The notes beneath the pieces are model-generated. The model made no database searches. It was given only the letters and a program-made list of their open reading frames with translations, and was not told the DNA's origin. A DNA stretch of 64,000 nucleotides, taken from NCBI GenBank assembly GCA_037954665.1, contig JBBMOL010000012.1, positions 2,418,001-2,482,000 of the forward strand, given 5' to 3'. Position numbers and translations under genes: made by a program. Positions 43,154 to 56,279 of this stretch are shown in pieces; position 1 is the stretch's first letter; each line of letters opens with the position of its first letter. The stretch comes from Laguncularia racemosa (taxonomy: Eukaryota; Streptophyta; Magnoliopsida; Myrtales; Combretaceae).

Positions 43154-46100
43154 ACCTCCCCCACTTAAATTTGTTGATGTCTTCGTCAATGTACACTAAA
43201 GCTTCAACCCATTGATGGAGGTCTTTTGGCTAGTGTTGTTGATATTCTTTCTAATATGGGCATGATGTCGTCTTTCATCTCCTACCTGTTGTCTTCATCT
43301 CGCCAATCTCTCCACTTCACTAAGTATTTTATGTGTTCTTTTCTAGTGGTGGGCTCTTTGATAGTCCCCTTAGCAAGGATATCTTCAACGACTTGACCAA
43401 CATTGAACTTAAGCTTAATGTGCAGTTGCTTTAATATTTTACAAGAAAGGTTTTCCATGTCTAAATGGTAAGGCTTTAGACACTCACATGAAAGACTGAT
43501 GGACCTTTAGCCATGTGGTAGCTTGATCTTACATGTAGCACTTCCAATCCTTGAAACAACAGGAGATGGACTAATATATTTTTGAATCAGTCTTCTATCT
43601 TTGTTCCTTAGCGATCTGATCTGCTCTAAAAGAAGCTTTATGAGGACTTGGTCTTCCAACATTGAATTCTCTAGGTTTGTGCTTCTAATTTGCCACTTCT
43701 TCATTCTCTTGGAAGCTTTCTCAAAGTAAGCTTTGGCAACTTCTGAACTTTGCTTCCAATCTTTGGTGAACTGATAAGTTCTAGGGCATCTTCCTGTGTA
43801 AGGTGTGGCCACTATGTGGGGTAACAGTGGTTGCTAACCCATGATGATCTCGATAGGGCTTTTATTGGAAGAAGAGCTTTCGTTGGATGTTGAAACAAAA
43901 CTAGGCAATATCTAGTAAGTTAACCAATTCTTTTAATGTGGCACAAAGGCGAATATCTCAATAACCATTGAATTTCTTTGCCTCATTGTAGTGTACGAGT
44001 CGTACTCATTAGAACTAGGTTGAACACTTGTCCAACTGCTAACTGGCATCCTTCACTCTGTTTTGGGGCACTCCCCAAAACTTCACAACATGCTTGAAGA
44101 AAAGTTCGGACTATCTCTTTTGCATTTGAGCTTTTCGTGGTCGAGATGAAGGTTGCATACTTGAGAACCTATCAACAACAAAAACAATTGATGAGTACTC
44201 CCCCACTTTTGGTAGGGAAGTGATAAAGTCCATGGAGATGCTCTCCTATGGTTCAAGAAGGCTTCAAACCTTACAGGTATTTGACGCTCAATCTTTATCT
44301 TACTAAAAAGTCAAGCAAATGTAGGTGTAGTTCATCACATGTTCCTTTATGTCTAGTTAGTAATAGCCTTGCTTCAACAAGCTCATCATCCTCTATCAAC
44401 CAGGTGTCCAACCTATAGAGTGTCATGGCACTCCTTATAAGCGCCTTCCTTAAGTTCCCTACCTTAAAAGCATACAAGCAATGACCTTGGTGTAGATCAA
44501 ATCACCTTCCATCTAGAATTTGCGAGTTTTGCCCTCTTCAATTAACTATTTCAAATTCTTAGCCAATAGATTCTTGGCCTAAGTCTCCTTAATCGGTCTT
44601 AGATATTAATGTTGACTTGACTTGTAGACTGATAGGCAATCAGGGCCATGGAAGTTAAATCTACTCTTCTACTTAGTGCGTTTGTTACCTGATTAGTTTG
44701 TCCACTTTGAATACTCAATCTTCATATTGAACTCTGCAAGGAATTCTGCCATCTCACTTGCTTGGTAGAGAGTTTAGGTTGAGTCAGAATATGGTTGGTA
44801 GTAGAATTATCTATCTTTACCAGGAACTTATACCCTAACAGATATTGCTTCCTAGGTCCTAAGATAATACACAATTACAAGCAGTTCTTTCTCTTAAGTC
44901 GAATACCTGCGCTTTGTTTGATTCAACTTCTTACTCTCATATGCCACTAGATGGCCCTCTTGCATCAATACTCCATTCAAAGTGATGTTTGATGCATCGT
45001 ATGGACTTCAAATAGTTCAGGAGATGTTAAGTAACCGAGAATTGGCTCTCTTGGTGATGATATATTTCATGTCTTAAATGTAACTTAACACTCCTCACCT
45101 TAGACCACGTTCGATCCTTCTTTAATAAGTCTGTAAGAGGAGAAACTTGTTTGGAATACCCCTCCACAAATTTTTTATATAGTTGGCAAGTCCATAAAAT
45201 GATCTCAACTCAATAACACTCTTGGAACAAGCCACTCTTTAATGGCTTCCACCTTGGCTATATTCATTTGGATCTACCCTACTTTAACCATGTGCCAAAG
45301 AAGTTATGCAGCTTTGGGTAAAGGCATACTTCTCTCACTTCACTTATAGATGATTCTCTTAAAGCTTTTGAAAAACCATCTACAAGTGCTTCACATGGTC
45401 TTGCAATACCCACCTAAAATAGACAAGTATAAATTTATTAAGATATTCTCTAAATACATTATTCATTGAAGTATAGAATGTAGCAGGAACATTGGTAAGA
45501 GTGAAGGGCATCACTAGGAACTTATAAGTGCCATAACGAGTAACACAAGTTGTCTTGTGCTCATACCCTCAACAATGTGGACTAATGATAAACTGAATGA
45601 AGGTCTAGCTTAATGAAGTACTTTGCCCTATTTAGTTAATCAAATAAATTAGCAATGACAGGAATTGGATAATGGTTCTTCACTATCAACTTGTTAAGAG
45701 CCCAATATTCAATGTAAAGTCTTAAACTCCCTTCCTACTTCTTTCGGAATGGAATAAGAGCCTGTATGTTGCTTTTAAGGGATGAATGAAGCTCGCCTCT
45801 AGTAACTCATCAATTGCTTTCTAACTCTACAAGTTTAGGGGGCAACATTTTGTATAGAGCTCTAGCTAGTTGTTTGGCTTAGAACCAGCTCAATCTCATG
45901 GTCCATGGGCCTTTAGGAGGTAACTCCTTTAAGAGTTTGTTTAGCATCATAGAACTAAACTCCTTCAAGACAGTTTATATTACCCCGGTATCTTAGGCTT
46001 TCCTACATCCTCCTTCTTATAGGATTGCAAGGAAAGTTGGCTCTTAGTGCTTAAGCCCTCACTTGTGTTAGAGCACGAACAACATCATCGCTTCAATACT

Positions 46101-47380
46101 CTTACCATCTTTGCCATTGTCTTCCTTTGAATTGTTATGCAACATGGCTTGTCACCCATGAACAACAAGCAATCCACTGCTACATAGATGCAACTTTAGC
46201 ACACCTCAAGAAATCTATCCCTAAACAATGCTGAAGTTTCTAATGAGACAACAGTGAAGTTGAGAGTACCTCTCCAATCCTAACCTTTACTTTCACATCT
46301 CGTGCCACTCTTTAGATTGGTCTTGCCTTGGAGTTAACAACTTTAATCTAGCTAATGTCTTTAGTAAGCATTAATCCTAATCTCCAAGCTTCAGCCACAT
46401 TAATAAAGTAGTGTGTAGCTCAAAATCAATCATGGCACTGACACTTTTGCCATTGATGTTCATTTGAATATACATTAACCCATTGTCAGATTTGAGCTTG
46501 CTTCGATGCTAAGGAACTCTTTCCTACAGTTGATAACATGTGTAAGGCTCTCTTCCTTGGTTGTTCCTTACACTCACTTCCGAATCTTCTTCTTAGCATA
46601 CACTCTCAACATTTTAAGTCATGACATTAAGTTTTGCTTTGTGGGGACAATCCGCAACCTTGTGTAGTCCATTGCATAAGATTTAGGAGAATGTTGGCTT
46701 TCTGCCTCCACTTGATGCTCCACCTTTCCCCACTTGGTGAGAGCCATGATTTCCTGAATGGTGAGAGCCATGAGATTTCTTTAACCCTCCATTACTATTG
46801 CTAGAGCTCAAGCTCCCCCACTCTTGAGCTTGCCTTACTTAAAAGACTTTTCACCTTTGTGCCTTGTTAACATGCTCTTGCCTCAATTGTCACGGGCATA
46901 GTTAGTCAAGTGTTTAGCTGTTGATTGTGCTTTAGCTAAGGTTGTCACCTTCTGTCTCTATAATTCATTCTTGGCATAAGGTTTCAACCCCTCTAGGAAA
47001 TAGAAAAGTTTATCATCATCGCCCATGTTCCTAATGTCAAGCATTAGGGCAGAGAAATTTCGAACATACTTCCTTATGTCATTACCCTATTAAAGTTCCC
47101 TTAACTTCTTGCGAATGTTGTACTTTACAATCCGAGGAAGGATTAAGCTCGCAACACTGTCTTCAAATCATTCCATGTATCCACATGTGCTTGTCCACTC
47201 TAATTTCCTCATATTTGGTGTGCCACCATAGCTTGGCATCACTGGCCATTAAGACCTTTGTTCGCTTGTTATTGTCCCAACAAGTTGTAAAGTATTACTC
47301 CATATCGAATCGATCCTCAAAATTCTCAAGGTGTCTGTTCATGTTGTCTTGGCATGTCATGGTCATTCCCATTGGAATAA
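43154..47380 (-). pseudogene. Gypsy chromovirus gag-pol, decayed
   Basis: Minus-strand blocks in order: gag (about 47300-47080; LMASDAKLWWHTKYEEI, then further decayed) with a helical continuation (IRNMGDDDKLFYFLEGLKP, about 47040-46980); a poorly readable protease (about 46500); the RT (about 45720-45590; ALNKLIVKNHYPIP, then FIKLDLHSVYH where the family has KLDLRSGYHQ); the integrase zinc segment (44477-44295, GNLRKALIRSA); and the integrase tail (43812-43507; ATPYTGRCPRTYQFTKDW, then KAYFEKASKRMKKW). It closes with a chromodomain near 43400-43300 (EDILAKGTIKEPTTRKEHIK, then YLVKWRDW), which would steer integration toward marked chromatin. Many stops throughout; which chromovirus clade is not settled. 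Confidence 0.75.
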
Positions 47381-47384
47381 CCCT

Positions 47385-47396
47385 GCTTTGGCACCA
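47385..47396 (-). promoter_or_regulatory. Primer-binding site of the gypsy element
   Basis: The minus strand reads TGGTGCCAAAGC next to the 5' LTR. The TGG start fits a tRNA 3' end; the tRNA itself cannot be named with certainty. Confidence 0.6.
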
Positions 47397-47398
47397 AT

Positions 47399-47879
47399 TG
47401 TCACGATCTAGGCTCTTGTCAACACAGCAAGACCGTGTGACACTTACTGTCCTACCTCTGTAATAGTAAGTAAGCCTAATCACTACTCGATTAGCCTATA
47501 TGCATGTAAGCAACACATAAGAACAATAGAAAGGCAACAATAAGAAAAAGGGGCATAAGCAAGAATCATAATGAATAACCATATACTTTTATTAATATCA
47601 AATGTACAAGGACTACAATGTGTGCATGGGGGAATAGTGTGTAAGCAAGTTCCTTAGCTGTGAGCAGCTAAGTAGTGAGCAACAACTTATATCCACAAGA
47701 GTACTTGCACCACTATAAAGAGCTTTATGGGTGTTTCTAACTCCTGCAAGATGAGACATTAAAAGTTGCTGAAATGTAATTTGCCCAAAAATAGAAACTA
47801 CTATTCTAAGTAAGATACAATAGAACCCAACCCTATTATGCGGTATATGCATAGTGTTACAATGGATGTGATTTTAACA
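47399..47879 (-). repeat. 5' LTR of the gypsy chromovirus (481 bp)
   Basis: Aligns with 42681-43153; on the minus strand it is followed by the primer-binding site after two bases. Confidence 0.85.
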
Positions 47880-47884
47880 CAAGG

Positions 47885-50800
47885 CTATCGTGAGCTAATA
47901 GCCATTAAGGAAAGTAACATACTCTCAGGTAGAATGGGTTCCGTTAATAGTGAGCATAATTTTATATGCCATAAATCAAACTTTCAAAAGAACTTCCTTA
48001 AGAAAATCTAAGAACATAAAGTAAGACCCTTCGGTCCATGCACTCTTAAAACAAAGCTTTCTTAAACTAAACTTGTTAGAAGGGAGTCTTTTATGTCCTA
48101 TTTAAAACCAAGTTTATAAAAGTATGGCTCTAAGCCCTTTTTTTTGCGCCACATCATGAATGTGATGATATACTCTCATAAATTTAGCAACAATCATGCA
48201 AATATCTAGTGGGTAGGAACTATAATGTAGCAATTAAGCCATTCAATCATTTATAACAACCATGCATAATGATTGTAACTACTATTCACAATTAATGTCT
48301 ATAATTAAGGGCATGCTCATATATTTTATAAATGTAGATCATTAATAAGTTTTATATAGTCAAACAAATATCTGTTAAGCATGATCTAACACACGTCAAA
48401 TAAATAAAATATTTCTCATATCACTTCATTTCTACCAAGTATTCTTACTTAACACTATTATCAATAAGTCATATCGACACTTGAAAGCTTACCCATAATA
48501 CTCATCCATCAAATCATCAAATGACTCTTAGAGTAACATCAAGACAACCATTCATCTTTTCACCGATTCTAGTGATTTACTCAAATAAATTCGTAAAGAA
48601 TTTTACTTAGAAAGCTCATGGTTGTGTATCTTGTGCCACTTAGCATAAAACCCGAAAGTATAGGGTGTATATGATAATTGTGCTTCAATCAGCACTTAAA
48701 ATATAAGGGATTCATTAAATGACATTCAGACATCATATCATATCAACACTTAATCGATCGAGTAATCTAATTTACTTAAGTGGAAACACACTTAATTCCT
48801 ACAAGCAAATTGTCACATAAGTCAACCACTATGCACTAATCATGAAAGCAAGGGGGTTATTCACATGAACTCCTAGTGTCTTTGGTAATGTCTTCAAATG
48901 CTTCTGAATTCTATTGTCCTTTGTTAATTTCCACAAAAACACCTACAATACTCCAAAGATTTCTAAAGTTACTCTAAGTCTCTAAAATAGGCTTAATCGA
49001 ACATACCAACTTTTAACAGTTATAACTTCTTCATTTTTTTTAATCAAAATTTTATGTTTTTTTTAATATTTTTTTGATCATTTTTCAAGAATTATTCAAA
49101 GATTTCATGATATGAAACTGGCTAGATTACCCAAAATTATGAAAATTCCCTTTTTGTTACCTATTGATTCTTATATTATTGTAATTTCATTATTTAAGCT
49201 AGATTACATTAAATATTCAACTAAATATCACATTTTTCATAAATTTCATGATTGATTAGTAGCTACAAGATACGAAAACATCATATCCAATTCATGTAAT
49301 TAACTTTAAAACTCCTAATTAATCACCTAAACACTTATTTATCTTAATATTTAACAAATAAGGGCTACTTATACAATAAATACTAAACCAGCCTAAATAA
49401 TTTTATGAAAATTTCTATCTTTCTATAAAAATATATACATTAAAATTTCAATATTCAAGAATTAAATTTCTTCATCTATTATTTTTCTAAATTGGAATTA
49501 AATTCCTTCATCGATTATTTTTTTTCTAAATTATATGTTTAGCCCTTAAAATAGCTTTATTTGCAAAAATAACCAAATTTACAAAAAAATTATAAATAAA
49601 TTTATTTATAGCATATTTAGACTCCCATAATCAACATATATTTATTTCATTAATTTAGAGTAATAAAAACTATTTATTTTTCTAAATTGTAAAAAGCTAC
49701 AATTTCAAGAAAATATCTATAACAAATAGTAAACTCATATTTTTCAAAATCTATTTTTTTATAATTTTTTTCATGTATGTAGTAGCTCATATTCTTATGT
49801 TGGGCTAGAAACAACATCATTTATAGTTTTGAAAAATTATTTTCCTTACATTAAAAAAGGTGTTTTTGTTAAAGAACTCATATTTTGACATCGTAAATTA
49901 AAATTCTAATACTAGCACGTAAATGTATATGTAAAAATACCCCCAGAATACTAAAAATTATAAAATTCCAAATTGGTTTAATATTTTTGAAAAATAAAAG
50001 CTATATAGGTAGAATAAGGGTGGTGGCCTTTAGTAATGCTTTCGTGGAGGTTCTACCAAGGGGGTAGGATCTGAGCCACTCAATAGCTACTTGTCATCTA
50101 ATGTGTTGTTCAACTAGAATCAATTTGGGTTTGAGTTGTGTTCATAGGAGTTTGTGATGTTTTGGTTATAGTGAAGTGTCATTACATGGGTGTAGGTGTT
50201 AGGATATAATTTAGGATGCTAACAAATGTTTAAAAGTGATTGCAAATGGCTTTTCTCTCTTTTCATATTATAGGAAGCTAGAAGCATTTGAGGATTTTGA
50301 GGGTACTTGAATCTTTGATTTGGTTTTAAAGTAGGATATAGATGGATATATTTTTTGGAAGGAAAGAAGATGAAAAAAGGAAGAAGGGGGATGGTTGGAG
50401 AGTGAAAGACTTAAAGAGATTAAGTTTGGATTTGAGAGTTACTTAGTTTATATGATGAGATGGAATTGAATTTTGTTTGAATATGGAGTGATTGGGTATG
50501 GTTTAGGAAAGATATGAGGACATTAGCTAAATTGGAGAAGATGTGGACATGGAGGAAATGATTCAACGATTCACATGGGAAAGGAATTGGGAAATGGGGA
50601 TGAGTGATTGAGTTAGGCTTTTAATGGGCCTTGTTTTGAGTTGAACTTAATTAGTTAAGGTGTATGGACTTGAAAATGAAGAATGGAATTAGGTTTATAG
50701 ACTCAGCACCATTTAACCTCCCAACTAAGCTGTAGCATGCCCAATTACTTGACTTATTCAATTAAATTGTGACCCATTCTTGCTAAGTGAAGTAGAATAA

Positions 50801-52555
50801 TTGATTTATGTGTCTTTTAAATATTTCTAAAGTTGCAAGACTTTATAGTTTTATCCGAATTTAAGGTTTTACTATTTTTCTTTTATAGTCTTACTCCAAA
50901 TATAAGTCATATCTTAAAGTTTCAATCTAGTCTTGTCACTTGATTTTTATATTGGCGATTACATTCTATTTCCAAAAAAAATAAACGTAATATATCAGTT
51001 GGAGATTTATAAAAATTCATGGCACATGAAATGCCTTTGGCATGTAAGCAAGAATTAGCTAGGTTTAGGCTTTGTCTTATTGGATAGGTTATTTCAACTA
51101 AAAAGTTGGTTTTAGGGCCTCTAATTCATATTTGGACATATTGTGATATTGTAATTGGGTTTAAGAGTAAACATGTGGGCTTGAGCCAAATTTAGAGCCC
51201 ATTCAATATATTTCAATTCCAATTTATGGGCTATACAACTATTTTAGTTTATCTCTAACATTTTATTCAAGTTTTGGAACTCAACTTTGAGTTTTTAACC
51301 ATTGTAATTACTCCTAAGTTATTGAAATCATGATTTTCACTAACTAAAATTTCTTGTACTTGAAAATTTGAAAAGTAGTTTCACAAAGCCACTTTGTTTG
51401 ACTTTTTATGACTTTGTTGCAAAGTTTAATAAAAAAATTGAGATTGTTTCCCAAAGGCTTAAATTTAACTATTCAAGAAAATAAGGTTATTATAAGCATT
51501 GACTTAGAAAACTTTTTCACATAATCTTAAATGAACCTTTGCATGCTAGTCTCCTCAATTGAGCCTTAGCATCCCTTTTTGCATTACTTGGCATTGTGCC
51601 TTAAGTTTTGCCTTGAACTAATCTTACGTCACTATAGTATATGCACCTTATTAAGCCCTTTTTAACCTCTTTCCCTACCTTTGCAAGGCAATGTCATCAA
51701 TGAATATAGAGTGGAGTAAAGCCTTAAAGCATTGTTTGTTACTTGTAATGACTTTAAGGGGGACTTAGTAGACATGCCTTAAAGGTGTCATAACATGTGT
51801 ATACCTTGTAATATGAAAACCACCTTATAAATCAAATATTGCAAAACTCTAATTAAATATTCACTCATCATATTCAATCATAATGCATATAATTGATTAG
51901 TATGAAACTAACTATAGAAACCAATATTTCATAATTTGCCAAAACTATAGAGAATTAATATCCTTAACTACTACTTGGTGATTTTGGTGAGAGGTTAAAT
52001 AGCCTACAAATAGTAAGAGAATAGGAGCTACAGGGGTAATGAAGCTATTTTCGGCGTAGTCACTTTGCCACTTAAGTTATTGTTTGGATAAAGAAAGAGA
52101 GAATGAAGTAATAATAACTAGAGAGTGTTAGGTGTCTAATCCCTTTACCCAGAGACTTGTCTTGGTATTTATAGAGGGGTTAGATGAGCAATTAAGACAA
52201 GGTAACTGAGGCACATGACTTGCTAAGTGGCTCCAACATTTCAAGGTAGTGGAGTCATGGACAGTCATAAACCTTAACTATCTAAATTATTCAGCACATT
52301 TCATTTTGGGGATATGTATTGTCAAACTACTTGGGCATCAGTTATATGGTAGTTTTATATGAAATGATCTAACCTTTCTTCAATGTTTACCATTTCGAGT
52401 ACTATGCACACCTATAAATGTGTGATCTTTAGAAGAGAGAAAACACTTTTGCACTTTGGATTTATGAATTCTCTTGTCTCCATTGCTTTCTTTCCCTCTT
52501 GAATTCTTGTTGTGTCAATCTCTCATTCCATCTCCTTTAAGCTTTTAGATTTATC
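47885..52555. other. No gene recognised
   Basis: About 4.7 kb of AT-rich DNA without credible reading frames. Purine-rich around 50270-50700. Probably decayed repeats whose ends I could not define. Confidence 0.5.
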
Positions 52556-52559
52556 AAAA

Positions 52560-55300
52560 GTATAATGAAAGAAGTAGCATCTAAATATTCTTACACGTTT
52601 ATTGATGAAGAAGCAGGGGGGAGGTGCTGATGATGACAACAATTGGTCCTGAAGGATAGTCCTCTAGCATAGCAATGGTAGCAAAGGTAAATAAGTTGCT
52701 AATGATTGAAGAGCTCCCCATTGATGTCTATCTTGATGATGAAGAAGATAGATTACTTGTAAACCCTTTATATACCATAGTGGTGAAGGGCGGTAATAAG
52801 CTAAACAATGTTACCAATAAAGTATTTGATTATGGAGTGGCAAGTTTATGGTTGTACTTTGATCCACTTCTAGAAGGGTAGCATGTACAAAAGCTAGAGG
52901 AGCTCGATCGAGTTGCTTTGATGGGAGGCAATCAATTTTGCCTACATTATAAACATTTTAAGTTTAGCCTTCAGCTCCCCTTCATCTCATTTTGAAAAGC
53001 TTCTTTAATTACCATTGGCTGAATCTCTATCAGCTCGTCCTAAATTCTTATTAGATTTTGCTTGCATTTAAGATACTCTGCCATGACTTGCAATTGAGGT
53101 TGACCTCTACATTATTCAAATACTTCTACATTATTAAAAAGAATAGGTTGATTGTGGGACAGTATTATCTCACTTACCAACCTTAGAGGAAGTTATTCAA
53201 AGGGTTAGTTTCCTCTACTCGTGGCTAGAAGGATTTGTTCGCAATTATCAAGTTTGATTATGAATAGGACCTCTAGATAGCCTAGGTTGAGCCGATTAAG
53301 ATGGGTCCATTAGAGCTCATGGACAATGATTGATGGGTAACTAGCTACTTGTAAAGAGAGGCAAGCTATCACCATTGCTTTTATAATGCTAAGGTAGTAG
53401 TTGAGAGTCAGGTTTGTATGGGGACCATTCTTGTAGATAGGGGTGTGATTGTGTCCTCAATGGAAAGAGAAGAGAGGGATAAAGGTGATGAAGCAAGTGA
53501 GGAATCCATTGAAGGTATTCATCATCTAACATCATTTTGTTAAAGTGAACTAGGTAAGGGGGAGTTGTTCATCTATTAGATCTAAGGGGATAAAGTCCCT
53601 TAAGGGCTCATACTTAGCATAGTGCCTCATTTTCTTCCCCCTTTTCCTTAGTCATTTGTTGTTTTAACTTAGCTTTCCTTTCCTTTATAGATATGTAGCT
53701 TAAAAAGGCCGATCTTGCTTAACTTTAGGCTTAAAGTAAGGTAGCTATGACTATTGCAAAGAAGGTAAAGAAAACTACTCCCTCTAAAAAGAGAACCCCT
53801 CCTATTCCTACGGAAAGGGAAATTACCATTACCAAGCCTAGGGTTGTCCAAGAGAACTGGACTGCTATTGACCTTACTACAAAAGGGATGTAAAAGGAGA
53901 AAGTCATGAACCCCCAAAGTCTAAGAAGAGGGGGCAAAATGATGAGCAAGTTAAGGAAGATCCATCTATTAAGCTAACTCACTGAAAATGGTAGGAGCTA
54001 GAGAGCACCTAGCAAAGGATGGTTGGGCAAGGGAATGGGAGCCTACAAGGTGCCTTAATGGCTTTGATGTCTTCACACCTCTACTCTTTGAGTCCTCTTT
54101 CATTAGATTGGGAGCTAAGGTACATCTCAATTGGGATGTCTACACAGGTGATAGGAGAATAGGCAACCTCATGGTCTCTGGTGAAATAATGTCTCACATT
54201 GTTTTTCCATGCAACCTATTTAAAGTGGGAGACCATGGTTCCAACGTCATGGATGAGTCATTGGAAAGCCTTACCAATAACAAGATGTATAAGGTAAGTC
54301 TTCAATCGTTCTTACAGTCCTTAAAGTTTTTTTTATTTGACTTCCCGCTTACTTTTTTCTTATTTTTAGGTGGATACCCCTATTCAAAGGCTTCTAAGAG
54401 CGTAGAAGAATAGGAAAAGGAAGGTTAGTGTAAAGACGTTTAAGTTTAGTGCCTTGTGTGACAAGAATCGCAAACTCTTTAACCAAGTTGAACATCTTTT
54501 GTAAATGGCTCATGCAGAAAATGCCCTAAAGAGGGTAGAAGGGGATGCTTGGAGAGTTGTTGAGGTTGAGAGGCAATTGGAGGTAACTAAGTTAGAGGTG
54601 GTATCTTTAGGCCATCAAGTTAAGACCTTGGAGAGGAAGAGTGTTGCCTTTAACATAGAACTTTCATTTGCCCATCAAGATAAGAGTGACTTGAAAAGGA
54701 GGGTTAGTGAGCTCACTTGTAAGCTCGACTTGGCAAATAATGGGCTTACTATCTTAAGGTCGATGTTTAGCTCCTTTGAGGTTAGGAAGGAGTACCAAGG
54801 AAGGATTAGCCAGCTTGAAGATGACTTGAGATGCCATAAGGTGTAAATTGAAGAATTTGAGTGGAAAGTAGTTGTGGGAGCAAATGCCCTTTGGGATAAG
54901 GTCTTTAATAACATTATGTGCAGTTGCAAATAGAAGTATATAATGATGGAATTGAGGCAGTTGAGAAGTTAGTTCTAAAGCATTACCTCGACCTTAACTT
55001 AGACTTCTTAGATTCCTTAAAAGATGACCCTACAGACTTTGAGGCAAATGGGAAGTTAGTTCTAAAGCATTACCTTGACCTTAACTTGGACTTCTTGGAC
55101 TCCCCAAAAGATGACCCTGTAGACTTCAAGGCCCCTCAGAAGAAGCCATTGATGATACCATTGAGGTGGAGGTGGATGAAGATGGAGTCCTACTAAGAAG
55201 GTTGATGAAGTTCCTCCTTCCTTAAGCTTTGACTACCCCTTGAAGACCTCGGCCCTGCAATAGAACTAGTGCCTCCTAAGCTAGAATAAACAAATTAAGA
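52560..55300 (+). pseudogene. Decayed 'putative gypsy-type transposon' / gag-like coding region with coiled coil
   Basis: A chain of plus-strand frames: 52675-52881 (acidic, IEELPIDVYLDDEEDRL); a decayed stretch near 52975-53240 resembling the 'P.....L......P.Q..P...R.L' and 'FLYSWLEGF' segments of plant gag-like transposon proteins; 53988-54413; and 54505-54846, which is strongly helical and heptad-like (VERQLEVTKLEVVSLGHQVK, then LERKSVAF). The tail at 54918-55196 holds a tandem duplication. A GT...AG interval at about 54294-54370 looks like a spliced intron, so the source may have been a spliced gene. The family assignment rests on layout and weak similarity; it could also be a decayed host gene. 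Confidence 0.45.
54966..55139 (+). repeat. In-frame tandem duplication, 87-bp unit (29 codons)
   Basis: Two adjacent copies begin AAGTTAGTTCTAAAGCATTA (54966 and 55053). Both encode KLVLKHYLDLNLDFLDS followed by a short acidic stretch. They differ at a handful of sites, mostly synonymous or conservative. Confidence 0.85.
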
Positions 55301-56279
55301 GAGGTAAGCACCTAAGTGACTATTTTTTTTTAATTTGTTATTAGTGCCTCCAATTTTTCATGTTTTTTAAGAAAATTTGAGTGCATCAAATGTGCAAAGA
55401 GTTCCAAATCTTTTTTCTTTTTCTTTGTCTTTTAATTTTTTTTTCAAGTGAGAGGTAAAGCATTTTTGCATATTCATTAATTCAAGTAAGTAGTGTATAG
55501 AACAAAGTGAAATATGTTAATGAATTTATCATACTATTTTTTTTATTTGTTATTATTGACACACACATCATGGTATACTGTTTACTAATTACTAGTTATC
55601 TCAATTTATTTGTTTTATTGATAGTAATAGATATTAATATTCACTTATATCATATTATTGGATATATTACATATCCATCTGAAACCAGTTTGGAATTATT
55701 TCATGTAGGATCAACAATTTGGATTTTGTTGCTCACTTGATGAGCATTAATTTCCATCTTTTAGTGTGCATATCTTAGAGAATGAAATATATGAGAAGAG
55801 AAAGGGAGTTAAAAGAATAATATGGGAAAAAAAGGGATAACTTTAATTACCGAATGAGAAAGGAAAGCACTAATGAGGATTATATAGAAGCAATCATAAG
55901 GGGTCACAAAAGTGTAAACTTATTTTATAGCTAACTTGTGGTAGAACTAAGTGTATTTTGCCCATCATATCAATTTTTTTCATGATAATTTGGTATAAAT
56001 AATTCCATGAAATACAGTCTCAAGCAACACTAGAATTTAACATGTCTTTTCATAACTCTTATGGATCATGTAGACTATTTTTGAAGTAAAAAAAGATATA
56101 ATAACTTACAAAAAGTGCTACATTAGATAATCTAATTGGTACAAAACACAACGTAAGAACATATTTCAACAAAGTTCAAACTAAATGAAACATACATAGA
56201 AAAAACTAGAAAAAAAAGTTTTTCAAGTTATAATGCAACTCAATGGCAAGATTTCCTCCTTAAATAACAAAATGGTGAT

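Larger units (their letters stand above)
42681..47879 (-). mobile_element. Ty3/gypsy chromovirus LTR retrotransposon, dead
   Basis: LTRs lie at 42681-43153 and 47399-47879 (both TGTCA...TTAACA). On the minus strand a primer-binding site (47396-47385, TGGTGCCAAAGC) follows the right-hand LTR and a polypurine tract (AAGTGGGGGAGG, about 43167-43155) precedes the left-hand one. Flanks are TAAGG (42676-42680) and CAAGG (47880-47884), one transition apart. Gag, RT, integrase and a chromodomain are found in order on the minus strand, the gypsy order. The coding region is full of stops and frameshifts. Confidence 0.85.

Noticed and set aside
54675..54929. Minus-strand frame opposite the coiled-coil segment
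   Set aside because: Shadow of the plus-strand coding remnant.
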